A DNA stretch of 11,604 bases, from NCBI GenBank assembly GCA_022567015.1, contig JADFHR010000090.1:1-11604 (forward strand), written 5' to 3'. The stretch comes from Pseudomonadota bacterium. GTDB taxonomy: Bacteria; Pseudomonadota; Alphaproteobacteria; Rhodospirillales; 2-02-FULL-58-16. This document shows, one piece after another, positions 5,102-11,535 of the stretch. The notes beneath the pieces are model-generated. The model saw only the letters and a list, made by a program, of their open reading frames with translations. It had not been told where the DNA came from and searched no databases. Numbering within the stretch: the first letter of the stretch is position 1; each line of letters starts with the position of its first letter. The position numbers were made by a program, and so were the translations under genes.

Positions 5102-6024
5102 TCAGCCCGCTTTCTCCCACACCACCAGGGTCGCCGGGATAAACGGGTTGGCGCCCCAGAAGTCGTATTCCAGCCGCTTGACGGTGATTTTTCCGGCCTT
5201 CCGGTAGCGGTCGATGATAGACAGAAGATCGATGTTGTAACCCCGTTGCCAGGAGTACAGGGCCGCGTTTTCGGCGAAGTCCTCGTCGTCGAAGCTGAGC
5301 TTGTCGTCGGGTATGGTGCCTGTGGCGACGATTTCCCTGGCCCGCGCGGCAAGGGGCGTGTGGCGCTGCCAGCCGATGGGCTCGGCGTGGACACACGTGC
5401 AGTGGGCGGTCCGCTCCAACATCAGATCGAACAGGCGGGGGTCCAGCAACGTGACCTGCTCGATGGAATGGCTGGTGAAGAAAAGGACGTTCGGCCCGCC
5501 TTCGAGAAAGGACAGGTCCGGTTCCATATAGGTAAAGGGATGGACGGCGAACGGTATCCCGTCCTCCAGCGCACACAGGAGTTCCGTGGCCCGGCGGCCG
5601 GCGTCCGCGGGCTCGCAGGCGACGAAGCGGAGATCTCCGCGCCGGCACCGCAGGTACACGTTGAACAGGTTCCTGCCCCAGCCGCTGCCCAGTTCCACCA
5701 CGACCTCCGTCTCCTCGGTGAGGTTGGCGAGAACCGTGGCAAGCAACGTTTCCTTGACGAAGTTCGGCGGCACGAACCGGTACTTCCCGTCGACGGCGAC
5801 GAGGGTGCGCCTGGGCACGCCGTTTTCGTCTTCGGCACCGAAAAGATCTTGGCGATCGCCTCGTCCAGGTCCCCCATTTTCCGTCTTTCGTCTTCGGCCA
5901 CCAGGGGGATGATGCGCGCGATGTCGGTCTCGCCGGCCGCGGTCAGGGATTCGATCTTGTCCACGACCGCGTTCCACAGGACCTCGTGGTGTTCCTTGGT
6001 TGCAGCCGGGTCACGCGTGATCAT
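5102..6024 (-). pseudogene. SAM-dependent methyltransferase-like gene, frameshifted
   Basis: Two overlapping minus-strand frames join into one protein of about 307 residues. The N-terminal part starts at ATG 6024 (GAAGGA 10 bases ahead) and runs MITRDPAATKEHHEVLWNAV to DEAIAKIF. The rest (FGAEDENGVPRR onward) is in another frame and ends EKAG at 5102. The switch falls at the run AAAA at 5841-5844 (TTTT on the coding strand): one extra T there restores a single frame. The second part contains VVVELGSGWGRNLF (joined residues about 108-121), a methyltransferase motif I glycine loop, then FVACEPAD (an acidic residue after strand 2) and FFTSHSIEQV. The N-terminal part has no motif I know but is coding-like. 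The methyl acceptor is unknown. It lies 120 bases after the hydrolase on the same strand. A sequencing or assembly error is as likely as true inactivation. A GTG at about 5818 could start a shorter product without the N-terminus. Confidence 0.75.
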
Positions 6025-6041
6025 GGTTGCGCCGTCCTTCG

Positions 6042-6074
6042 CCGCCGACGGGCCGTCAACCGGGCCGTCGGCGG
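6042..6074 (-). promoter_or_regulatory. 10-bp perfect hairpin between hydrolase and methyltransferase genes
   Basis: CCGCCGACGG (6042-6051) is the exact complement of CCGTCGGCGG (6065-6074) across 13 bases. On the minus strand it ends just before the GAAGGA ribosome binding site of the gene starting at 6024. No T-run follows. It could damp read-through from the hydrolase gene or mask the ribosome binding site. Confidence 0.4.
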
Positions 6075-6144
6075 TGAATTTGGCCCTTCGGGCGCCGGAC
6101 CGTCACGCCGGAGGCCGTGCTCCGGACCGTCAAGGACGCCGCCC

Positions 6145-7014
6145 TCAGGCCAGGCCCATTTGCGCCAGCACGGCCTGGGTCAGGGGGCTTTCGCGGTCCG
6201 CGAAATCGCCCAGGATGGTGAAATGGTTCAGCCCCGGACGGGTAATCACCTGGACCGATGCGCCGCGGTCGCTCCAGGCGGCATCCAGGTCGGCGCTCTG
6301 GCGGCGGAACTCGTCGCTTTCGTCGCCGCCGACGGCGAGGATCAGGGGGGCGTCGGCCGTGGCGGCGAGGCGGACGGGACTGTTGTCCGCCACCTGGGCG
6401 GGGGTCAACCCGAGGGTGTCGTTCAGGTAGCACAGGCGCACGGGCTCCAGGTCGAACACGCCGCTGATGGCGCAGCCGCCCTTCACCAGGTCCCGGGGCA
6501 ATCCGGCGAAGGCCGGCCAGTCGGTGGCCATCATCATGGTCACCAGGTGGCCGCCCGCGGAGTGGCCGGAGACGAAAATGCGCCGTGGGTCGCCGCCGAA
6601 GGAGGCCGCGTTGCCGTGCACCCATGCCATGGACAGGCGGCACTGGCGCACCAGCTCGTCCATGCCGACGGCGGGAATGAGGGCGTAGTTGACCACCACC
6701 ATGGCGGCCCCGGCGTCGACGAAGGCCGGCGCCAGGAAACTGAAGTCGCTTTTGTCGCGGCTCATCCAGTAGCCGCCGTGAAAAAACACCTGCACCGGCG
6801 CCGGACCGCCGGTGGCGGGGAACAGATCGAGGGTTTCGGCGGCGGATGCGCCGTAGGCGACGTCGAGGCGGCCGGCGTAGGCGCTGCGCACGGCGGCGCA
6901 GTCGCGGGTCCAGCCTTCGTGGTGCTCGACGTGCTCGGGCACGGCGGCCCGGTTGTCGTACTGGGCGTCCAGGGCCGCCCGGTCGTAGTCGCGATACAGG
7001 GTCTCTTCGTTCAT
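6145..7014 (-). CDS. Alpha/beta hydrolase, kynurenine formamidase/esterase type
   Basis: This 289-aa protein has the full signature of the HGGxW hydrolase family, which includes arylformamidases and small-ester hydrolases. The oxyanion-hole motif is VFFHGGYW (76-83). The nucleophile is S152 in SGHSAGG (149-155). An acidic residue lies in VGGDESDEF (228-236, probably D231), and the catalytic His is H264 in GLNHFTI. The N-terminal YDRAALDAQYDNRAAVPEH is typical of the kynurenine-formamidase branch, which opens N-formylkynurenine in tryptophan breakdown. No other tryptophan genes are nearby, so the substrate remains open. There is no signal peptide, so it should be cytoplasmic. The start ATG 7014 has GAAGG 9 bases upstream. 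It lies between the secreted-protein gene (80-base gap) and the methyltransferase-like gene on the same strand. Confidence 0.9.
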   Translation of the reverse strand: MNEETLYRDYDRAALDAQYDNRAAVPEHVEHHEGWTRDCAAVRSAYAGRLDVAYGASAAETLDLFPATGGPAPVQVFFHGGYWMSRDKSDFSFLAPAFVDAGAAMVVVNYALIPAVGMDELVRQCRLSMAWVHGNAASFGGDPRRIFVSGHSAGGHLVTMMMATDWPAFAGLPRDLVKGGCAISGVFDLEPVRLCYLNDTLGLTPAQVADNSPVRLAATADAPLILAVGGDESDEFRRQSADLDAAWSDRGASVQVITRPGLNHFTILGDFADRESPLTQAVLAQMGLA

Positions 7015-7033
7015 CGGTCGCTGCCTTCGACGC

Positions 7034-7056
7034 CGCCGCCAGCAAAGGGGGCGGCG
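7034..7056 (-). promoter_or_regulatory. Hairpin upstream of the hydrolase gene
   Basis: CGCCGCC (7034-7040) pairs exactly with GGCGGCG (7050-7056) around AGCAAAGGG, between the stop of the secreted-protein gene and the hydrolase start. There is no T-run on either side. It may partly separate expression of the two genes. Confidence 0.3.
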
Positions 7057-7094
7057 CGGGACCGCGTCTTAAGGGGTTCTGCTAAACGTTCAGT

Positions 7095-7430
7095 CTATTT
7101 CTTCGCGAGACCCTCGGCGGCTTCGGCGTAGGCGGCGGCGGCCGCCGCTTTGGCGGCAGACCGGGCGTGGTCGTAGTCTCCGGCCGCGGGCTTGTCGCAG
7201 TTGTGCTTTGCTGACCAGAGCAGCATCTTGGCGTCGTCGATCAGCGTGTGGACCAAGCCCATCTTGCCCTTGTCCGACATCCCTTTCATCCCCGCCATGG
7301 CCTTGTCGATGGCGTTCTGTGCCGGATCGGTATGCCCAGGGCACGGTGCGGCGAAGGCTACGGGGGCCGAGAGGATAACGACCAACGCGGCAGCGGCAGT
7401 CAGCCGAATCAACACCCATCCAAACTTCAT
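7095..7430 (-). CDS. Small secreted (periplasmic) protein with two cysteines
   Basis: This 111-aa protein has a clear Sec signal peptide: positive start MKFGWVLIR, hydrophobic core through about residue 22, and cleavage expected after APVAFA (27). The mature protein is about 84 residues with exactly two cysteines (C30 in APCPGHTD, C78 in AKHNCDK), suited to one disulfide. The middle has IDKAMAGMKGMSDKGKMGLV, rich in Met, Lys and Gly. It ends in an Ala-rich helix (AKAAAAAAYAEAAEGLAKK). His residues at 61 and 76 are near the second Cys. The ribosome binding site GGGAGGAAAG sits 2 bases before the ATG, though the usable GGAGG core is about 6 bases away, and a -10-like TAAAAT lies at 7470-7465. 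I recognise no family. It is first in the minus-strand series leading to the hydrolase. Confidence 0.8.
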   Translation of the reverse strand: MKFGWVLIRLTAAAALVVILSAPVAFAAPCPGHTDPAQNAIDKAMAGMKGMSDKGKMGLVHTLIDDAKMLLWSAKHNCDKPAAGDYDHARSAAKAAAAAAYAEAAEGLAKK

Positions 7431-7677
7431 GACTTTCCTCCCTTTTCGTTCCGTTTCGCGGCGTATTTTACCGTTCGTACCGGGGGCCTCATCTTCGAGG
7501 AACCGGCCGGCATCCGTCCGTCCGCCGCTCCCCCGGCAGGGATCGACCCGTCAGGAGGTCTTGGCGTCCAGTGCATTACAGGGACTTTAGCACGGCAATC
7601 TGTCTGCAAACCATACTCAATTCACCGGGGCTCTTCAAGTCGGAGCAGGCCCAACGTTCGGGCGGCGATTTCTCTTT
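7431..7677. other. Intergenic stretch, mostly empty
   Basis: This stretch holds the upstream region of the secreted-protein gene: a TAAAAT -10-like box on the minus strand at 7470-7465, with no convincing -35. A minus-strand frame from about 7609 to 7427 overlaps that gene's ATG as ATGA, but its Pro/Gly/Arg-rich translation does not look like a protein. I see nothing else. Confidence 0.4.
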
Positions 7678-7827
7678 TTAGACGGAAAGATTCGCCTCCC
7701 TCAGCCACGGCGCGTCCGGTACTTGCTCGCGAAACAAGCGGTTGAGGGTCTATTCGAATGTCTGGCCTTTCTTGACGTGATATGCCAACAGCCTCTTGAC
7801 CTCATCGAACATCGGCGTCGTCGCCAT
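7678..7827 (-). pseudogene. Short coding remnant interrupted by an in-frame TAG
   Basis: From ATG 7827 the minus strand reads MATTPMFDEVKRLLAYHVKK then GQTFE, a TAG at 7752-7750, and then in the same frame TLNRLFREQVPDAPWLREAN-LSV to a TAA at 7680-7678. Both halves look like parts of one helical protein, and GC-rich third positions continue across the stop. CAG or GAG changed to TAG would explain it. The frame stays open upstream to a TAG at 7890-7888 (with an ATG at 7857), so the original may have been longer on its N-terminal side. I do not recognise the family. The sequence at about 7872-7890 (TTCTTCAGCAGGCTGCTA) resembles ends of some insertion sequences as I recall them, but no partner end is visible. 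Confidence 0.5.
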
Positions 7828-7926
7828 GCCTGGCGAATGGCCCGATCGCGCTCCCATCGCGGCATATGACAGTTCTTCAGCAGGCTGCTACGCTGCCGGC
7901 CGGCGCCGTCGGGGACGCCTCGAGCC

Positions 7927-9150
7927 ATGCGCGCAACACTGACCACCGCCCTTTCCTCCATGCTCGCCGTGCAGACGATGACGTCCATGGCGGTGTTCAC
8001 CGTCGCCGTCTTCGCGCCCGCGGCGGCGGCGGACATCGGCGTCGACGCCACCACCATCGGCGCCTTCATGTCCATCGCCTATACCGTCGCCATGGTCGCC
8101 GGCCTGGCGGCGGGTACGCTGCTGGCGCGCTACGGGGCCTTGCGCGTCAGCCAGCTCACCATGCTGTGCGTGGCCGCCGGAATGGCCGCCATCGTCCTCG
8201 CCTCGCCCCTGGCCGCGGTGGCGTGCGCGGTGTTCATCGGCATGGCCTACGGCCCGGGCAATCCGGCCAGCGCCCACGTGCTCAGCCGCGTGTCATCGCC
8301 CGCACGCCGGCCCCTGATCTTCTCCATCCGGCAGACCGGCGTGCCCCTGGGCGGCCTGCTGGCGGGCGCCGCGGTGCCCTCCATCGTCCTCCTGTTCGGC
8401 TGGCGCGGCGCGGCCCTGGCCGTCGGCGGGTTGGCCCTCGTGGTCCTCGCCGCGGTACAGCCGGTGCGCAACGCCTTCGACGCCGACCGCAGGCCCGATC
8501 TGCCCCTCGCCGTGGCCGGCATGGCGGCGCCGCTGAAGCTGCTGCGCACCGATCCCATGCTGCGGGCGCTGGCGGCGGCGGGGTTCGCCTACGCCGGGTG
8601 CCAGACGTCGGTCGCCGCCTTCTTCGTGCTCTACCTGACCGACGCCCTGGCCATGCCGCTGATCCAGGCGGGCCTCGTCCTCGCCGTCGTCCAGGCCGGG
8701 GGGATCGCCGGGCGCCTGTTGTGGGGCGCCGTGGCGGGGAGCGTGGTTTCGGCGCGCGCCGTTCTCGCCGGCCTGGGCGTGATGATGGCCGCATGCCTGG
8801 CGGCGACGGCGCTCCTCACGGCGGACTGGCCGCCGGCCCTGCTCACCATCCTCGCCCTCGCCCTCGGGGCCAGCAGCTTCGGGTGGAACGGCGTCTACCT
8901 CTCCGAGGTCGCATCCCGGGCGCCCGAGGGCGCCATCGGCCAGGCCACCGGCGCCGTGCAGTTCGTCATGTTCGGAGGCGTCGTCGTCATGCCCCCCGCC
9001 TTCGGCGCCCTGGTCGCGGTCACGCACGGCTACACCGCCGCCTTCCTGGCGATCGCCGCGGTGGCGCTGGGCACCGGCCTGTACCTGAGGCGCGCTTACA
9101 CGGCCGGCCGAACGGGTGTCACGGTATCCGGCAAAGGCGAACCCGGTTGA
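7927..9150 (+). CDS. MFS transporter
   Basis: This 407-aa protein has about twelve hydrophobic helices, of ordinary MFS length. Recognisable segments are YGPGNPASAHVLSRVSSPAR then RPLIFSIRQTGVPLGG (residues about 102-138) in the first half and SSFGWNGVYLSEVAS in the second. The latter patterns occur in MFS carriers of the broad cyanate/nitrate-like and drug or organic-anion groups; the substrate cannot be assigned. The N-terminus runs straight into helix 1 (MRATLTTALSSMLAVQTMTS). ATG 7927 has only a weak GGGGACG upstream. Its promoter is not evident. The gene ends 22 bases from the stop of the convergent oxidoreductase gene. It is not a close copy of the transporter at 3854: their motifs differ. 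Confidence 0.9.
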   Translation: MRATLTTALSSMLAVQTMTSMAVFTVAVFAPAAAADIGVDATTIGAFMSIAYTVAMVAGLAAGTLLARYGALRVSQLTMLCVAAGMAAIVLASPLAAVACAVFIGMAYGPGNPASAHVLSRVSSPARRPLIFSIRQTGVPLGGLLAGAAVPSIVLLFGWRGAALAVGGLALVVLAAVQPVRNAFDADRRPDLPLAVAGMAAPLKLLRTDPMLRALAAAGFAYAGCQTSVAAFFVLYLTDALAMPLIQAGLVLAVVQAGGIAGRLLWGAVAGSVVSARAVLAGLGVMMAACLAATALLTADWPPALLTILALALGASSFGWNGVYLSEVASRAPEGAIGQATGAVQFVMFGGVVVMPPAFGALVAVTHGYTAAFLAIAAVALGTGLYLRRAYTAGRTGVTVSGKGEPG

Positions 9151-9172
9151 TCCCGGGACCCCTTGGCGGGAC

Positions 9173-10186
9173 CTATGTAAGCTCGACGAGCTGCTTGCCG
9201 AGGTTGCGTCCCCGCAGCATGCCGATGAAGGCGTCCGGCGCGTTCTCGAGTCCTTTGGCGATGGTCTCGCGATAGCGCAGGCGGCCGGACGCGACAAGGT
9301 CCTCCAGTTCGGCCCGCGCCTGGTCCCATGTCTCGCGGTAATTGCTCAGCAGGAATCCTTGAATGCGCAGGCTCTTGTCGAAGACCAGGCGCGTGTTGGT
9401 GACGCCGTAGGGCTCTCCTTCGGCGTTGTATTGGGACAGCACGCCGCACACCGGAACCCGGGCGAGCCGGTTCAGATGAGGCAGGACGGTGTCCAGCATG
9501 GCGCCGCCGACGCTGTCGAAATACACATCGACGCCACCGGGCGCCGCGGCCCCGATCTGTTCTCCCAGGTCGTCGCGCTTGTAGTCGCAGGCGGCGTCGA
9601 ATGCGAACTCGCCGGTGACGATCCGGCACTTCTCCCGGCCCCCGGCGATGCCGATGGTCCGGCAGCCCATGGCCTTGGCGATCTGGCCGACGGCGCTGCC
9701 GACGGAACCCGCCGCCGCGGAGACGAGCACGGTTTCGCCCTCCTTCGGCTCGCCGATGATCTTCAGGCCGGTCCACGCGGTGACGCCGTTCGATCCGCAC
9801 GCCCCCAGATAGGCGGTCAGGGGAACGTTGTCCTTCGGCACCACCTTGAAATCCAGGTCCTTCCCGTCCGAGACCGCATACATCTGCCAGCCGAGGCGCC
9901 CGACAACGTGGTCGCCGGGCGTGAAGGCGGGGTTGTTGCTTTCCAGGACCTTCCCCAGCACGCGGCCGACCATCACCTGGCCCGGCGCCATCGCCGCGCC
10001 GAAAAAGGTCCAGCCGCCGCCCATGAGCATGCGCATGTAGGGATCGAGGGAGAGAAACAGGCTGCCGACAAGGAACTGGCCGGGGCCGGGCAAGGGCAGG
10101 GCTGTCTCGACGATCTCGAAATCATCGGCCACGGGGAACCCCCGGGGCTCGCGGCGGAACAGGACCTGGGTGTTCGTCTGTTTCAT
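9173..10186 (-). CDS. NADP-dependent MDR oxidoreductase (curcumin/prostaglandin reductase type)
   Basis: This 337-aa, zinc-free medium-chain reductase normally reduces the carbon-carbon double bond of alpha,beta-unsaturated ketones or aldehydes using NADPH. The N-terminal catalytic domain holds LSLDPYMRM (45-53), a hallmark of this subfamily. The Rossmann domain has VLVSAAAGSVGSAVGQIAKA (153-172) as the dinucleotide loop and IAGGREKC (180-187), whose Arg/Lys fit NADP. VDVYFDSVGG and the C-terminal NYRETWDQA and NLGKQLVEL also fit. Zinc-ligand cysteines are absent, as expected. The start is ATG 10186 (weak CCGAAG upstream). A beheaded zinc alcohol dehydrogenase tail ends 15 bases upstream on the same strand, and the gene is convergent with the MFS gene at 7927. 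A role in detoxifying enones is inference. Confidence 0.9.
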   Translation of the reverse strand: MKQTNTQVLFRREPRGFPVADDFEIVETALPLPGPGQFLVGSLFLSLDPYMRMLMGGGWTFFGAAMAPGQVMVGRVLGKVLESNNPAFTPGDHVVGRLGWQMYAVSDGKDLDFKVVPKDNVPLTAYLGACGSNGVTAWTGLKIIGEPKEGETVLVSAAAGSVGSAVGQIAKAMGCRTIGIAGGREKCRIVTGEFAFDAACDYKRDDLGEQIGAAAPGGVDVYFDSVGGAMLDTVLPHLNRLARVPVCGVLSQYNAEGEPYGVTNTRLVFDKSLRIQGFLLSNYRETWDQARAELEDLVASGRLRYRETIAKGLENAPDAFIGMLRGRNLGKQLVELT

Positions 10187-10201
10187 CTTCGGTATCCCGG
10201 A

Positions 10202-10378
10202 TCAGTGGGAAAAGGCCGCCGTCCGGCGCACCACGTCGCCGTCGGCGCGGCGGTCGAATCCGGTGTCGATGTCCTCCACGCCGGGAAAGCCGCTGCGCAG
10301 CCTGTCCACCGGCAGCCGGCCGTCTTCGTAGAGGGCGGGGAAGCGGGGACCATCGCGTCCGGGTACGGCGGTCATCAT
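10202..10378 (-). pseudogene. Orphan C-terminal tail of a zinc-dependent alcohol dehydrogenase
   Basis: A 58-residue minus-strand frame from ATG 10378 to TGA 10204-10202 contains RDGPRFPALYEDGRLPVDRL (8-27), then VEDIDTGFDRRADGDVVRR (34-52) and AAF near the end. This is the pattern that closes zinc alcohol dehydrogenases (PR-x-LYxxGxLPxDxL, then xxIxxxFDxxxxGxxxR). The catalytic and Rossmann domains, some 300 residues, are missing. Upstream the frame changes to non-homologous Gly/Pro-rich sequence (RAATPGYPGTGPRR) before the protease stop. It is therefore a truncated remnant, unlikely to function, although the frame itself is intact. It sits 15 bases upstream of another MDR-family gene. Confidence 0.75.
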
Positions 10379-10402
10379 ACGCCTGGGTCCCGTTCCCGGG
10401 TA

Positions 10403-10471
10403 GCCGGGCGTGGCGGCACGATTGCCCGGACCCGGCTTGGTGCGCGATGAACGCCGGCCCGGGTTTCCCGG
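10403..10471 (-). terminator. GC hairpins after the protease gene
   Basis: CCGGG (10459-10463) pairs with CCCGG (10467-10471) around TTT, starting 8 bases after the protease stop on the minus strand. AGCCGGG (10403-10409) pairs with CCCGGCT (10432-10438), or CCGGGC (10405-10410) with GCCCGG (10425-10430). There is no T-run. These could mark the end of the protease transcript. Confidence 0.35.
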
Positions 10472-10478
10472 TGCGCCG

Positions 10479-11444
10479 TCAGGGGTCGGGCGGCCTCCCG
10501 GGAAGCCCGGCCAGGCCGTCCATGTCTGTCACCGAACGGTCGCCGCCCAACATGTCCAGGATCGCCGTGTAGAACGTCGCCACCGGGAACGCAACGCTGA
10601 TCACCTCGTCCACGCCGGCAAGCCCCATGCTGTTCACCGCGACGACGGTCGCCTTGCCACCGCGCAGCAAGAGGAGCGGATCACCGGAATCGCCTTCCAT
10701 GTCCGCGCACCGGTGGACAAAGAGTGCCTGGCCATTGCGGAAGTGCGGGCCTTTGCATTCCATGTCCACCGACATGACGTGCCCACGGACCTTCGGATAG
10801 CCGGCCAGGGCCACCCGCGCGCCGGATCGCAAGGCGCGTTCGAGAGCGGCGCGGTCGAGCGCGGCCCAGCCGAGATATCCGGCACTCGAACCGATGGGAT
10901 CGCGCAGCTCGACCAGCGCCCAGTCCTCTTCGGGAAAGGCCTTGGGGACGACGTAGCGGACGGCCGTGGAGTGGCTGACATACGCCCCGCGCTGGTAGCC
11001 CGCGACGAAGTGGATGCTGGGCGCGAGGATCCATTTTCCGACGCGCTCGATGTAGAGGCAGTGCGCCGCCGTCAGCACCAGCCGCTCACCGATGAGCGCG
11101 CCGGTGCAGCGCACCCGTGTTCCGAAGCCGGTGAAGTTGATGAGGCCGATGGCGCTCCACGGGTAGCTCTGCGCATCGACGATGGTTCGGGCGAGCACCG
11201 CCGCGCAGCCCTCCGTGATCTCCGCCCCCAGCGCGCATTTGGTGTTCCATATGGCGGAGTGGTGTCCGTCCGCGGATGCCGCGCCGATCGGCGCCAGCCA
11301 GAAGGCGGCCACCGCAAGCCCTGCGCCGCCCCATCGCGCCAGCCAACTCAGAGCGTGAGTGAGACGTCCGCAACCGCGGAAACCCGCCCGGTTGGTGACC
11401 GGGGCAAGGCCCGCCGGCACCCATCCCGTCTTGTCTGCCGCCAT
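10479..11444 (-). CDS. Secreted trypsin-like (S1) serine protease
   Basis: The protein is 321 aa from ATG 11444. A membrane-spanning or signal segment lies at 37-57 (ARWGGAGLAVAAFWLAPIGAASA), preceded by a longer than usual 30-residue positive N-terminus. Cleavage is likely after ASA at 58. The S1 triad is complete: H128 in LTAAHC, D174 in EEDWALVEL and S253 in GDSGDP. C113 and C129 match the conserved disulfide next to the His, and C70/C80 and C230/C246 may form others. The active-site motif reads GDSGDP in place of the usual GDSGGP. There is no propeptide cleavage motif of the trypsin type. An in-frame TTG at 11549 would add a Pro/Gly-rich 35 residues. I prefer 11444, which has AGGGGGG about 9 bases upstream. 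An 11-G run lies 66-86 bases upstream. Substrate and regulation are unknown. Confidence 0.88.
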   Translation of the reverse strand: MAADKTGWVPAGLAPVTNRAGFRGCGRLTHALSWLARWGGAGLAVAAFWLAPIGAASADGHHSAIWNTKCALGAEITEGCAAVLARTIVDAQSYPWSAIGLINFTGFGTRVRCTGALIGERLVLTAAHCLYIERVGKWILAPSIHFVAGYQRGAYVSHSTAVRYVVPKAFPEEDWALVELRDPIGSSAGYLGWAALDRAALERALRSGARVALAGYPKVRGHVMSVDMECKGPHFRNGQALFVHRCADMEGDSGDPLLLLRGGKATVVAVNSMGLAGVDEVISVAFPVATFYTAILDMLGGDRSVTDMDGLAGLPGRPPDP

Positions 11445-11509
11445 CGGTGGAAGCCCCCCTTTCGTCGGCGCGAGGCCTTCTTGGTGGGCACGAGAGAAGC
11501 CGCCGCGCC

Positions 11510-11530
11510 GGGGCGGGGCGGGGGGGGGGG
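11510..11530. repeat. Poly-G tract with quadruplex-forming pattern
   Basis: GGGG, C, GGGG, C, then 11 G (11520-11530) occupy 21 bases. They lie between the stop of the edge gene and the protease start, 66-86 bases upstream of the protease ATG. Four runs of four G fit a quadruplex. An 11-base homopolymer is also prone to length change by slippage. Confidence 0.6.
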
Positions 11531-11535
11531 TCCCG

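Noticed and set aside
3424..5142. Very long open frames opposite to or overlapping the transporter and other genes (for example 3494-5056 minus, 5246-6430 plus, 9116-10450 plus)
   Set aside because: They are shadows of GC-rich genes: Arg/Gly/His-rich or low-complexity translations with no motifs, while the overlapped frames have clear family signatures.
5835..5850. Programmed ribosomal frameshift in the methyltransferase-like gene
   Set aside because: There is only a four-base T run, with no classic heptamer or clear stimulatory structure. Mutation or sequence error is simpler.
7427..7609. Minus-strand ORF overlapping the secreted-protein ATG as ATGA
   Set aside because: It starts at TTG with no ribosome binding site, and its Pro/Gly/Arg/Lys-rich translation lacks protein-like character. 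It spans the likely promoter of the next gene.
7750..7752. TAG read as pyrrolysine or programmed read-through
   Set aside because: No supporting genes or structure are visible, and nearby decay (frameshift, truncated dehydrogenase) makes a nonsense mutation more likely.
3854..9150. The two MFS genes as a recent duplication
   Set aside because: Their conserved segments differ (WHPAAIAFLSQ versus YGPGNPASAHVLS) and no long shared stretch is visible.
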